A stretch of 64,000 bases of DNA from Actinokineospora auranticolor (GCF_002934265.1 NZ_PTIX01000002.1:248001-312000), one strand, 5' to 3'; numbered from the stretch's first letter, positions 51,914 through 60,593 are shown. A program made the numbers and translations. Notes: generated by a model not told the origin, from the letters alone.

Positions 51914-53470
51914 GTGTCGCAGGCCACGTTCGGGCCGTTCGCAGGGGACATCGAGGACGGTGTGGGCGCTGTGGGGCTGGACGACCGAGTGGCCGCGACC
52001 GAGGCGCTGCGCGCCGACCGGGAGGTCCGGCTGCTCATCGACGCGGGTCGCGACGAAGAGGCCAACAGCCTGTTCGACCAGCAGCTCGCCAAGGTCCCGC
52101 CGGGGCTGGACCCGTGGACGCGGGCGGCGATCCTGACCAGGCGCGCGGTGGCCGCGTGGCGGCTGCGGCGCATCCCGCTGGCGCTGGAGCTGGCCGCCGA
52201 GGGCTGGAGCGACATCGACGCCGAGCAGCCGCGCGGGTCGTTCGCCGCCGACACCCTGGGCCGCCTCGGGTACCTGCTGGAGGGCATCGGTCACCGCAGG
52301 GCGTCGCTCGACATCTGCCGGGTGGCGGTGGAGGTCGCCCGGACAGGTGACGACCGGGAGATCCTGGCGCACTGCCTGCAAGGACTGGCGGGCACGCTGA
52401 ACTTCCGCGCGTGCGAGCAGGAGGCCGAGGCGGCGGAGGCGACCTTCCGGGAGGCCATCCCGCTGTTCGAGGAGGGCCTGACGCTGGTCGCGGACGGCCG
52501 CGTGCACCTCGCCCTGCTCTCCGCCTACGGCGCCGCGCTGGCCGGGATCGGCGAGCTCGACCGCGCGGAGCGCACCGCGCACGACGCCATCGCCCTCGCC
52601 GCGGCGCAGGAGAACCGGTGGGCGCGGTCGGTCGCGAACTGGGTCCTGTCGATGATCCGGCGCAGGCAGGGCGCGATGGGCCAAGCCGCCGACTACGGCA
52701 AGATCGCGGTGGACGAGGCCGCGCGCATCAACGACACCTCGCTGCTCCAGCGCTACTCCGCGGATCTTGCCGACATCTGCCACGAGAGCGGTGACACCGC
52801 CGGTGAGGCTGCCGCGCTGCGGTTGAACATATCCGCGCGCCACACCGCCATGGAGACGTTGCAGGAGGGGCTGGGTCAAGCGCTGGAGCAGCGCAGACTG
52901 GCCATCCGGGCGCAGCGGCTCGCCATGGCCGCGCAGGAAGCCGCCGCGCTGGACCCGTTGACGGGCCTGGCCAACCGGTTGGGGCTGGAGCGGACCGCGC
53001 CGCAGATCCTGGAGCGCGCGGTGGTCGGCGGCCGGGTGCCGTGGCTGGTGCTGATCGACGTCGACTGGTTCAAGAGCGTCAACGACGCCGCCGGGCACGC
53101 GGCCGGAGACGCCGCACTACGGGAGATCGCGCAGCTGCTGCGCGCGGAATGCCGTGGGGGTGACGTGATCGCGCGGTGGGCAGGCGACGAGTTCGTAGTA
53201 CTGCTCACCGAGGCGCCCATGGACCACTCCGAGGGCCGCACGAGTCCCGTGGGCGTCGCGGTGGCCGAGCGCATCCGGGTCGCGGTGGACATGCACGACT
53301 GGACCGCGGTGCTTGGTGGCACACAACGACCCACGGTCAGCGTGGGTGTCGCCACCGGCGACAACACGCTGGAGCGGTTGTTCGCCAACGCCGACGCCGC
53401 GCTGTACCGAGCGAAGAGGCACGGTCGCAACCGGGTCGAGGTGCACGCGCCCGCGCCCACTACGCGATGA
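51914..53470 (+). CDS. TPR-like sensor with C-terminal diguanylate cyclase
   Basis: A 518-residue cytoplasmic protein. The N-terminal ~340 residues are helical TPR-like repeats (ALELAAEGWSDIDAEQP; LDRAERTAHDAIALAAAQENRWA) and a coiled-coil linker (LGQALEQRRLAIRAQRLAMAAQEAA) joins a GGDEF domain (about 350-510). The active motif is WAGDEFVVLL, LIDVDWFKSVNDAAGHAAGD is the substrate loop, and RGGD five residues before AGDEF is an intact I-site for c-di-GMP feedback. It makes c-di-GMP and may sense a peptide or protein through the repeats. GTG at 51914. Confidence 0.9.
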   Translation: MSQATFGPFAGDIEDGVGAVGLDDRVAATEALRADREVRLLIDAGRDEEANSLFDQQLAKVPPGLDPWTRAAILTRRAVAAWRLRRIPLALELAAEGWSDIDAEQPRGSFAADTLGRLGYLLEGIGHRRASLDICRVAVEVARTGDDREILAHCLQGLAGTLNFRACEQEAEAAEATFREAIPLFEEGLTLVADGRVHLALLSAYGAALAGIGELDRAERTAHDAIALAAAQENRWARSVANWVLSMIRRRQGAMGQAADYGKIAVDEAARINDTSLLQRYSADLADICHESGDTAGEAAALRLNISARHTAMETLQEGLGQALEQRRLAIRAQRLAMAAQEAAALDPLTGLANRLGLERTAPQILERAVVGGRVPWLVLIDVDWFKSVNDAAGHAAGDAALREIAQLLRAECRGGDVIARWAGDEFVVLLTEAPMDHSEGRTSPVGVAVAERIRVAVDMHDWTAVLGGTQRPTVSVGVATGDNTLERLFANADAALYRAKRHGRNRVEVHAPAPTTR

Positions 53471-54113
53471 GACCGCCCCTATAGGCGACCAACGCCGCCT
53501 GCACGCGGTTGGCCGCACCCATCTTCCCCAGCACAGCAGAGACGTATCCCTTAACCGTGGCCTCGGATAGGTGTAACCGGTGCCCGATCTCGGCGTTGGA
53601 CAAGCCTTCGCCGACCAGCCCGACGACCTCCAACTCGCGGTCGGACAGCATCGACAGCAACCGGCGCGCAGGTTCGGCCACCCGCGCACCATCGGCGACC
53701 GTGTTCACCACGCGCGCGGCGACCTTCGGGTCCAAAACGGCCCCACCGCGCGCGAGGTCCCGCACGGCTTTGACGATGTGCCCGGGTTCGGCGTCCTTGA
53801 GGAGGAACCCGTTCGCGCCCCAGCGCAGGGCTTCGCGGACGTACTCGTCGACGTCGAACGTCGTGAGCATCGAGATGGCCGGGGGACGCGGGAGGGTCAT
53901 GAGGGCGCGGAGGGCGTCGATGCCGTCGGTGGTGCGCATCCGGATGTCGAGCAGGACGACGTGCGGGCGGTGCAGGCGGACCAGGTCCAAGACGCGGACG
54001 CCGTCGTCGCAGTCGGCCACGACGTCTATGTCGCCCGCGCCGCGCAGGATCGTCCGCAGGCCCGAGCGGACGAGCTCCTCGTCGTCCGCGATGAGCACCT
54101 TGATCACGCGCAC
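53460..54113 (-). CDS. Orphan NarL/LuxR-type response regulator
   Basis: A 217-residue regulator with a receiver (LIADDEELVRSGLRTIL; phospho-Asp in VVLLDIRMRTTDG; Lys in FLLKDAEPG) and a LuxR helix-turn-helix (LSDRELEVVGLVGEGLSNAEIGHRLHLSEATVKGYVSAVLGKMG). No kinase gene is adjacent, so its partner is elsewhere. Its 3' end overlaps the GGDEF gene in antisense by 11 bp. It is upstream of the NatAB-like ABC pair only in opposite orientation to the GGDEF gene. Confidence 0.92.
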   Translation of the reverse strand: MRVIKVLIADDEELVRSGLRTILRGAGDIDVVADCDDGVRVLDLVRLHRPHVVLLDIRMRTTDGIDALRALMTLPRPPAISMLTTFDVDEYVREALRWGANGFLLKDAEPGHIVKAVRDLARGGAVLDPKVAARVVNTVADGARVAEPARRLLSMLSDRELEVVGLVGEGLSNAEIGHRLHLSEATVKGYVSAVLGKMGAANRVQAALVAYRGGLIA

Positions 54114-54201
54114 CTCCCGACCTGCGTCAACGCGTCACCAACAACACGTCCATGCGGTTGGATTCTACCGTCGGGCCGCCCGGACGTGCTGACACACCCG
54201 T

Positions 54202-54227
54202 GGGGCCCCTCGAAGCCGAGGAGCCCC
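54202..54227 (-). terminator. Hairpin after the NatB-like permease gene
   Basis: GGGGCCCCTCG (54202-54212) pairs with CGAGGAGCCCC (54217-54227) with one mismatch, 17 bp past the permease stop. It probably ends the ABC operon transcript. Confidence 0.7.
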
Positions 54228-54244
54228 GCGGTGTCGATCTCGGG

Positions 54245-55450
54245 TCAGGCGGCGCGGAGGGCGTCGACGAGCTTCACCTTGGCACCGCTGCGCATGACCG
54301 CGTTGCGGTAGATCCGGCCGGAGAGCCAGACCAGCGCCGGGATGAGCGCGAGGACCAGGACCACGGCCAGGCCCGCCTCCCACACCGGGACACCGCCCAT
54401 GGCCATCCGCATCGGCATCAGCGTCGGGGCGAACAGCGGCACCAGCGAGAGCACCTCGACGAGGTGGTTGCCCGGGTCGCTGGGCAGGATCGAGATGCCG
54501 AGCACGTAGCCGAGGATGACGAACATCAGCGGCGGGGTGATCACGCCGCCGACGTCCTCCTGGCGGGAGACCAGGGCGGCGAGGGCGGCGAAGACCAGCG
54601 AGTAGGCGAAGAAGCCGAGCAGGAACCACACGATCAGCCAGACCACCGTGCCCACCGCGGCGGACAGCGAGATCGTCAGCACCCCGGTCGCGAGCCCGGC
54701 GACGAGGCCGAACCCGCCGATCGCGACCATCTGGACCAGGCCGACCACGCCGATGCCCAGCACCTTGCCCGCCATCAGCTGCCACGGCTGGATGGTGGCC
54801 AGCAGCAGCTCGACCACCCGGCTGGACTTCTCCTCCACCACGCCCTGGGCGACCGACTGGCCGTTGATCAGCAGGGACATGTAGATGAGCACGCCCGCGA
54901 TCATGCCCATGACCAGTTGTTGCCCGTTGTAGTCGAACGGCGGCTCCAACGGCTCGACCACGGCCTTGGCCTCGGCGACCGCCTGGCTGATCGCGGCCGG
55001 GTCGCCGTTGAGCTTGACGATCTCCTGGTTGAGCGCGAGCCTGCCCGCGAGCACGTCGAGCGCGGAGCGCAGCTTCCCGTCGATGTCCTTCTTCACCACC
55101 ACGACGATCTTCGAACCGTCGCCGACCAGCAGCGCGTCCAGGCTGCCGTCGTCGACCTGGCGCCGACCCGCGGCCTCGTCGACCGGGTGCACGTCGATGG
55201 TCTGGCCGAGCGTCTCGGCGGTGCTCTTGAGCGGCGCCTCGAGGGCGGTCGAGCCGCCCGCGACGCCGACGGAGGCGTCCGAGCCGCCCTGGACGAGCTT
55301 CATGACCAGGGTGAAGCCGATGAGCAGGACGATCGTGACGGCGGTGGTGGCGAGGAACGCCTTGGACTTCAACCGGGTCTTGACCTCGCGACCGGCGACC
55401 AGGCCGACCGCCTCCCACTTGCCCATGCGCACGTCGGGGGTGGTGTTCAC
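54245..55450 (-). CDS. NatB-type ABC-2 permease
   Basis: A 401-residue membrane subunit with an N-terminal helix, a large external domain (about 55-195, including VVVVKKDIDGKLRSALDVLAGRLALNQEIV) and five or six C-terminal helices with VVEEKSSRVVELLLATIQPWQLMAGKVLGIG, typical of the ABC-2/NatB class. Its GTG at 55450 overlaps the ATPase stop as GTGA. With the ATPase it forms an exporter, possibly for sodium or a toxic compound; the substrate is unknown. Confidence 0.9.
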   Translation of the reverse strand: MNTTPDVRMGKWEAVGLVAGREVKTRLKSKAFLATTAVTIVLLIGFTLVMKLVQGGSDASVGVAGGSTALEAPLKSTAETLGQTIDVHPVDEAAGRRQVDDGSLDALLVGDGSKIVVVVKKDIDGKLRSALDVLAGRLALNQEIVKLNGDPAAISQAVAEAKAVVEPLEPPFDYNGQQLVMGMIAGVLIYMSLLINGQSVAQGVVEEKSSRVVELLLATIQPWQLMAGKVLGIGVVGLVQMVAIGGFGLVAGLATGVLTISLSAAVGTVVWLIVWFLLGFFAYSLVFAALAALVSRQEDVGGVITPPLMFVILGYVLGISILPSDPGNHLVEVLSLVPLFAPTLMPMRMAMGGVPVWEAGLAVVLVLALIPALVWLSGRIYRNAVMRSGAKVKLVDALRAA

Positions 55451-56376
55451 GCGGCCACCTCCGGGGTGTGCTCGGAGACGACGTTGCGGAACAGCTCGGT
55501 CAGCGACTGCCTGCGCCTGCTGAACTCCAGCACGGGCCCGGTCGCCAGCGCGGCGCGCAGCACGGCCTGGTCGTCGGCGCCGTCCCGGAGCTCCAGCACG
55601 GTCCGACCGCCGAACTGCTCCTCCACCACCACCCCGGGCACCCCGTCGGCCCACCCCGGCTGCGCGTTCGGTGCGTCCACCACCAGTCGAACCGTCCCCC
55701 CGGCCTGCAACGCCTCGACGGTGTCGCACGCCACCATATGTCCACTGCGCACGATGCCGACCCGGTGGCACAGCCGCTCGACCAGCTCCAACTGGTGGCT
55801 GGAGAAGACCACGGGCACCCCCTCGGCGGCCTTGTCCTGCAAAACCTTGCTCATCACGTCCACCGCCACCGGGTCCAACCCGGAGAACGGCTCGTCGAGC
55901 ACCAGGATCGACGGGTTGTGCACCAACGCGGCGGCGAGTTGCACGCGCTGCTGGTTGCCCAGGCTCAGCTTCTGCACCTCGTCATCCCGACGCGAGGCGA
56001 CCCCCAACCGCTCGGTCCACTCCTCCACCGACCGCCGGGCCGTCACGGCGTCCAGCCCGTGCAGGCGGGCCAGGTAGACCAACTGCTCCCCGACCTTCAT
56101 CTTGGGGTAGAGCCCGCGCTCCTCCGGCATGTACCCGATATGGCGGCGCGTCTCCAGCGTGATGGGCTCCCCACCCCATCTCACCTCGCCCCCGTCCGCG
56201 GCGAGCACCCCCAACGCGATCCGCATCGTCGTGGTCTTGCCGGCCCCGTTCGAGCCGACAAACCCGAACAGCTCCCCAGCCCCCACCTCGAACGTCATCT
56301 CCCGCAAAGCCACGACGTCCCCGTACCGCTTGGAGACCCCGACGATCTCCAGCCGCCGCTGCGCCACCACCGTCAC
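55447..56376 (-). CDS. NatA-type ABC transporter ATP-binding protein
   Basis: A 309-residue ATPase with Walker A GSNGAGKTTTMRIALG, signature LSLGNQQRVQLAAAL, Walker B/D-loop ILVLDEPFSGLDPVAVD and the switch His in VVFSSHQLELVERL. The C-terminal domain ends LTELFRNVVSEHTPE. The signature LSLGNQQ is typical of this exporter class. Located 163 bp from tRNA-Arg, which runs the other way. Confidence 0.92.
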   Translation of the reverse strand: MTVVAQRRLEIVGVSKRYGDVVALREMTFEVGAGELFGFVGSNGAGKTTTMRIALGVLAADGGEVRWGGEPITLETRRHIGYMPEERGLYPKMKVGEQLVYLARLHGLDAVTARRSVEEWTERLGVASRRDDEVQKLSLGNQQRVQLAAALVHNPSILVLDEPFSGLDPVAVDVMSKVLQDKAAEGVPVVFSSHQLELVERLCHRVGIVRSGHMVACDTVEALQAGGTVRLVVDAPNAQPGWADGVPGVVVEEQFGGRTVLELRDGADDQAVLRAALATGPVLEFSRRRQSLTELFRNVVSEHTPEVAA

Positions 56377-56539
56377 CCCTCAACAACCTCTTGATCGGAC
56401 TCGCCGAGTATCACCCGCTCACAAGCGGACCGACATCCGGCATCCCCCCTAGTGGACCACCCACCCCCACCCCCCGGCGTCAACCCAGGGGACCACCGGC
56501 ACCCACCCTTCGACCCCACCCGGTAGGGTGTCACCGCCA

Positions 56540-56612
56540 GCCCTCGTAGCTCAGGGGATAGAGCATCGGTTTCCTAAACCGTGTGTCGCAGGTTCGAATC
56601 CTGCCGGGGGCA
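56540..56612 (+). tRNA. tRNA-Arg (anticodon CCU)
   Basis: A 73-nt cloverleaf. The acceptor pairs GCCCTCG with CGGGGGC (one T-G pair), the D arm is GCTCAGGGGATAGAGC, the anticodon stem CGGTT/AACCG holds anticodon CCT, and the T arm is GCAGG-TTCGAAT-CCTGC. It decodes AGG. Discriminator A; CCA is not encoded. Confidence 0.97.
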
Positions 56613-56632
56613 CTCGCTCTGGGCGAAGTGTG

Positions 56633-56649
56633 TTCGCGGAAAGCGCGAA
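56633..56649 (+). terminator. Hairpin and T-run after tRNA-Arg
   Basis: TTCGCG (56633-56638) pairs with CGCGAA (56644-56649) around GAAAG, 20 nt past the tRNA, and ATTTTCT follows 15 nt later. Comparable in place to the hairpin after tRNA-Ala. Confidence 0.6.
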
Positions 56650-56671
56650 CCAGGTCGCTCGTCATTTTCTC

Positions 56672-56723
56672 TGGGGTGCAACCCCAGACCCGCCCGGCGG
56701 GCTTCGCCCCCGGACCCCCAACC
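56672..56723 (+). repeat. tRNA-flank hairpin repeat
   Basis: Begins TGGGGTGCAACCCCAGACCC (a 6-bp stem with loop GCA) and continues through GGCGGGCTTCGCCC to CCGGACCCCCAACC. Reverse-complemented, 32286-32338 next to tRNA-Ala shows the same order of blocks. Beyond it, 56724-56800 is a GT-rich low-complexity run. Confidence 0.65.
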
Positions 56724-56875
56724 GGTGCGTGCGTGAGTGGTGGCGTGTGTGGGCGCGGGTGCGGTGTGGGTGCGGGTGTGGGGTGTGGGTGGGTTGGAAG
56801 GTCGTTGTATCAGTGGTCCCGCTGCCGGTTCGGGGGGCGAGGGGATCATTTGGGCGGTTTTCGCCATATTTGGGG

Positions 56876-57472
56876 TCAGGGTCGTGGTCGGTCGCGGAAG
56901 GCCCGGTAGTAGGCGGTGATGACCAGGACTAGGAGGAGTGCGTAGGCGGTGGCCATGGTGTAGAACAGGGTTCCGGGGCGGACGTAGGTCACCAGCAGGT
57001 GTGTCGTGTATAGGCCGACCAGGACCCAGGGGACTACGTAGACCACGGCGATGATGATTCGGTAGGGCCACGGCGCCAGTGTCGGGTTCACTATGTACTC
57101 GCCCGCTTTTGAGCCGACCTGGTTTTGTTTCTTCGGGTCCATGCCGGTGTGGCTGAACAGGGCCTTCTCGACGATGAGGGCTGAGGATCCACGTCTGCCT
57201 GCGAGTGCGACGAGCACGGTGCTGTAGAGCATGCCGACCCACAGCGGGATGGGGACGAGGCCCGCTGCCACGCGGGGTAGTTGTGGGACCTTGTCGAGGA
57301 AGGCTACCGACGCGGCCGCGTAGGCCAGGACGGCGCCGAGGAGGGCGATGTTGGTGTTGAGGAGGGAGACGTTCTCCGACCGCTCCGCCTGGTACATCGA
57401 GCCGAGGGCGGCGACCTCGATGGGGGCGCCCGCCTGGGTGTTCGGGAGCGGGACGTTGTTGCGTCTCTTCAT
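56876..57472 (-). CDS. Four-helix membrane protein of a two-component operon
   Basis: A 198-residue protein with a polar N-terminus, a helix pair (LLNTNIALLGAVLAYAAASVAFL and VAAGLVPIPLWVGMLYSTVLVALAG), a cytoplasmic loop (HTGMDPKKQNQVGSKAGEYIVNP) and a second pair (IIIAVVYVVPWVLVGLYTTHLLV and TMATAYALLLVLVITAYYRAF). It begins 11 bp after the sensor-kinase stop, so it is the last gene of that operon. It has no family I recognise; it could be a sensing partner of the kinase or a target of the system. Confidence 0.8.
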   Translation of the reverse strand: MKRRNNVPLPNTQAGAPIEVAALGSMYQAERSENVSLLNTNIALLGAVLAYAAASVAFLDKVPQLPRVAAGLVPIPLWVGMLYSTVLVALAGRRGSSALIVEKALFSHTGMDPKKQNQVGSKAGEYIVNPTLAPWPYRIIIAVVYVVPWVLVGLYTTHLLVTYVRPGTLFYTMATAYALLLVLVITAYYRAFRDRPRP

Positions 57473-57483
57473 GGCGCTCTCCT

Positions 57484-58635
57484 TTAAGCAGAAGGGTTGG
57501 CAGGTAGGAGGATCTCTACGACTGTGCCCCGTCCGGGGCCGCTGTCGATGGACGACGTCGCCCCTACCTCGGCCAGCCGGGCGGTCATGGAGCGGCGCAA
57601 CCCGGTGTCGTCCGGGATGGTTGCCGGGTCGAAGCCGCACCCGTGGTCGGTGACGGTCACCGTCACCTCACCGTCCGGTTCACCGGTGGCCACGACCCAG
57701 GCGCGTGTGGTGCGCGCGTGTTTGGCCACGTTGTTCAGCGCCTCGGTGACGGCCGCCGATAGGGCGCTGACCGTCGCGGCTGCCATCTCGGGAGGCAGGC
57801 CGTCCGAGCTGTAGTGCACTTCGAGGGCGTGTGCGCCTTGGAGGTAGACGACTTCGGCCAGTCTTGAGTCCAAAGTGGTCCCTTCCGCACCGGTTCCACC
57901 GTCCACTATGGCGCGCAGGAACCTGGCCTCGCGCGCGCACTTGGCGCGGACCGCCTCCGGTAGGGCGGGCTGACTCGCCAGCAGGGCAAGGGTGTTGAGG
58001 ACGTTGTCGTGCAACACCTCGTACTGGCGGACCCGCTCCTCCGCGCGGGCCGTGGCCTCACGGGCCCGTAGCGCGCCCTCCGCTTCGGCGTCCGCCTGCC
58101 GGGCGGTGCCCAGCAGCTTGGCCGCGACCAGTCCGCCAGCGAAGGTGAACACCACCAACTGACCCGTGACGCCGAGCAGCGTGCCAGCCTGGTCTAGACC
58201 GTGGCCGCGCAGCCCGGTCGCCAGATACGCCCCGCCCAGCGCCACCACGGCGCTCGCGCCCCAGCGGTACCCGCCGTAGACGTGGGCGAGCACGGCAACC
58301 CCGGTCGCGGGAGACGGCGTCCAGTTCTGCCAGGTGGACACCGCCTCCGCCGGGAGGACGAGACCGACGAAGATCTCCGCGGCCGTCATCACCGCGATCG
58401 CGACGGTGATCTGGACCCGGCCGACCGACGGGCGCTTGATCACCCATCGGAGGAGTCCCGCCGCCCACAACAGGTACAGCAGGTAGGACACGACCACCGG
58501 TACCGGCGCCCGTGAGGACTCCGAACCCGGCCACAGCAGCAACACCCCCCACGGCACGACTTGCGCGAACCACAGCAGCGCGAGCGCCCGCATCAGCCAG
58601 GCCCGTACTTGTTCTTCCACTCCACCCTTGCGCAT
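57484..58635 (-). CDS. Multi-pass sensor histidine kinase (HisKA_3-like)
   Basis: A 383-residue kinase with about five or six membrane helices in the first ~175 residues, a coiled-coil (LGTARQADAEAEGALRAREATARAEERVRQYEV), the His region YEVLHDNVLNTLALLASQ and a DesK-type ATPase domain (TEALNNVAKHARTTRAWV; VTVTDHGCGFDP; GRGTVVEILLP). The His box is shorter than the usual RIARELHD form but keeps His-Asp. It lies 65 bp after the response regulator and is probably its partner. Confidence 0.88.
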   Translation of the reverse strand: MRKGGVEEQVRAWLMRALALLWFAQVVPWGVLLLWPGSESSRAPVPVVVSYLLYLLWAAGLLRWVIKRPSVGRVQITVAIAVMTAAEIFVGLVLPAEAVSTWQNWTPSPATGVAVLAHVYGGYRWGASAVVALGGAYLATGLRGHGLDQAGTLLGVTGQLVVFTFAGGLVAAKLLGTARQADAEAEGALRAREATARAEERVRQYEVLHDNVLNTLALLASQPALPEAVRAKCAREARFLRAIVDGGTGAEGTTLDSRLAEVVYLQGAHALEVHYSSDGLPPEMAAATVSALSAAVTEALNNVAKHARTTRAWVVATGEPDGEVTVTVTDHGCGFDPATIPDDTGLRRSMTARLAEVGATSSIDSGPGRGTVVEILLPANPSA

Positions 58636-58700
58636 GCGGGAAACGATGCCCGATCGAGCGCTCTCCCGGTGACGGGTGTTTCCCCCTCATTTCCGCCTCG

Positions 58701-59366
58701 TCAGAGTTCGGCGCCGTCCTCGCGCAGGCGGTCGCGCAGTTGCGCGGCGGTGTTGTAGGGCCGGTCGGCGTCCTGGTACTTGGCCTTGACCCGTTCCAAG
58801 TAGCCTTCGACAGTCTTGGGCGTGACGTTCATCCGCTTCGCGATCTCCTTCACCTGCAGACCCCGACCACGCAGCATTGCCGCCTCCGTTTGCCGCTCCG
58901 ACAGGTCCGGGCTGCCAGGACCGCGATCACGGCTGATCGCGAACGCCAGTTCCTGGCCGAGCACATAGCGGTTCGCGGCGATGTCGGCCACCGCCTGGAC
59001 CAGGCCGACCAGGTCGCCCTTGGGGTGGAAGTCGACCGCGCCCGCGCGGATGGCGTCGAGCTTGACGTCGCGGCTGGTGTGCGCGGAGAGCAGCAACACC
59101 GCCGTCCCGTACTGGACGAGGCGGGAGATGTTGTCGACGAACCTGGTGCTGTCGTCGAGTCTGAGATCGAGCAGCACCAGGTCGTCGGCGGGTTCGAGGG
59201 CCAGGTACTCGGCCACCGTGCTGGCCTTGTGCTCGATGCGCATACCCGGCGCGTTGGCCGCGAACCAGCCCTCGGTGGTCGCCAACAGCATCCGGTCGTT
59301 GTCGATGAGCCCGAGCCGGATCAGCCCACCGCCCGCCGATCCGCGGGGCTCGATTCCCGTAGTCAT
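58701..59366 (-). CDS. LuxR-type response regulator, first gene of the operon
   Basis: A 221-residue regulator with a divergent receiver (LGLIDNDRMLLATTEGWF; phospho-Asp in LVLLDLRLDDSTRF; Lys in DFHPKGDLVG) and a C-terminal helix-turn-helix (LSERQTEAAMLRGRGLQVKEIAKRMNVTPKTVEGYLERVKAKYQ). It starts at ATG 59366. The ~410 bp to its right are shared with the divergent Crp-like operon, so it may control that operon too (inference). Confidence 0.88.
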   Translation of the reverse strand: MTTGIEPRGSAGGGLIRLGLIDNDRMLLATTEGWFAANAPGMRIEHKASTVAEYLALEPADDLVLLDLRLDDSTRFVDNISRLVQYGTAVLLLSAHTSRDVKLDAIRAGAVDFHPKGDLVGLVQAVADIAANRYVLGQELAFAISRDRGPGSPDLSERQTEAAMLRGRGLQVKEIAKRMNVTPKTVEGYLERVKAKYQDADRPYNTAAQLRDRLREDGAEL

Positions 59367-59779
59367 CCCATACTTATATCCCGCGTGTCACCTGTCGTGG
59401 TGCGCGGATTCAGCGATGACAGTTCTTCAACTATCCGGACAACACGGCCCGCCCAGCTGCCGTATCGCATAAACCCTTCAGCGGTCAAGGACAGATCCCG
59501 GTCAAATTGGGATCCCGGACAGCAAAAACACGTCAGCACCGCAGTGCGCTCCGGGTCGGCGTGCCATATTTGATAGTGTCCGCCCAGCAGGTTCAATGGC
59601 GCGGCGCTGGCACACCGAGGTGAGGCGGGTCCTCTTGCGCGCCAACACAAGAAGTGTGCGAACGTCTGACGGAGCGTCGAATCGTGTGCATCTGCCCTCA
59701 TTGCCCGTGTAACAGTGTCAGGGACACCGTCGAACTACCGGAAGTGCAACCTGAACATTGCACGACAGGAGACCCCGCA
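59367..59779. promoter_or_regulatory. Divergent promoter region of the kinase and Crp-like operons
   Basis: A 413-bp region. GTGTC and GACAC form a perfect inverted repeat around AGG at 59715-59727, which could be a regulator site for the Crp-like protein. GATCCC and GGGATC form another (about 59486-59507). An in-frame open extension of the Crp-like gene reaches back to 59654 and encodes a cluster of Cys. AT content is higher here than in the neighbours. Confidence 0.5.
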
Positions 59780-60499
59780 TTGACCGGCAGACCTCAGCCT
59801 CCAGGGTCGTGGCTGCGTGGAACATTTCTCGCCCGCCTCGATACCGATACGCGTGGTGAACTCCTGCGGCTGGGCACCTCGCGCACGATCTCGGCGGGAG
59901 CCTCCTTCATCACCCAAGGCATGCACGGGTCCGATGTGTTCCTGCTGCGCGCGCCGACCGGGCCGCGGGCGGCGTTTGCAAAGGTCAGCGGCGTGATGGC
60001 CAACGGGTCGGAGACCTTGCTGGCGATCCGCGTGGCGGGTGATGTTGTCGGCGAGGGTGCGATGTTCCACGCCGACGGCACGCGCTCGGCAACGGTGACC
60101 GCCTGCGCCGACATCGCGGTGCAGTCGATCGCCCGGGACACGTTCCTGGGGTTTCTGAGCACGTACCCGAAGGCGTATTTCGCCTTGTGCGCTCTGATCA
60201 GCGAATGTCGCGACTTCGCGAACCGGCGCAGGCTCGACTTCGCCGCCTACAGCGTCAAGGCTCGGTTGGCGCGGGTGATCTTCGAACTACTCACCGTGCA
60301 CGGCGTACCCCACGGTCATGGCAAGAAGTTGGGGATCGAGCTGTCGCAAGAGGAACTTGGCAAGCTCGTCGGCGCCAAGCCGGACTCGGCAAGGGACGCT
60401 ATGCGCAGGCTCCGCGCAGAAGGGCTGGTTCAGGTGCGGTACCGCGGGGTATCCGCGCCGGACCTCGACGCGTTACTCGCCGCGGCTGAAATGGATTGA
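59780..60499 (+). CDS. Crp/Fnr-family regulator
   Basis: A 239-residue protein with an N-terminal cyclic-nucleotide-binding-like beta-roll (ELLRLGTSRTISAGASFITQGMHGSDVFLLR, VAGDVVGEGAMFHADGTRSATVTA), a dimer helix and a C-terminal winged helix (LGIELSQEELGKLVGAKPDSARDAMRRLRAEGLVQVR). The phosphate-binding cassette GEGAMF lacks the usual GExA/L-RAA residues, so cAMP binding is doubtful. TTG at 59780 has AGGAG eight bases before it; an in-frame extension to 59654 is possible. It leads the operon with the cyclase-like, P-loop and SPFH-like genes. Confidence 0.87.
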   Translation: MTGRPQPPGSWLRGTFLARLDTDTRGELLRLGTSRTISAGASFITQGMHGSDVFLLRAPTGPRAAFAKVSGVMANGSETLLAIRVAGDVVGEGAMFHADGTRSATVTACADIAVQSIARDTFLGFLSTYPKAYFALCALISECRDFANRRRLDFAAYSVKARLARVIFELLTVHGVPHGHGKKLGIELSQEELGKLVGAKPDSARDAMRRLRAEGLVQVRYRGVSAPDLDALLAAAEMD

Positions 60500-60593
60500 T
60501 CATCACAACCGGGATTTCTGCGAAGTTCGCCTTCTCCCTGTCGGACAGACTCCCGACGACACCACCTCCGACATGACGTGAAGGACTCGTACC

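Noticed and set aside
56724-56800. A GT-rich low-complexity run after the tRNA-Arg repeat, considered as a CRISPR-like or microsatellite array
   Set aside because: No regular unit or spacers. It reads as low-complexity DNA only.
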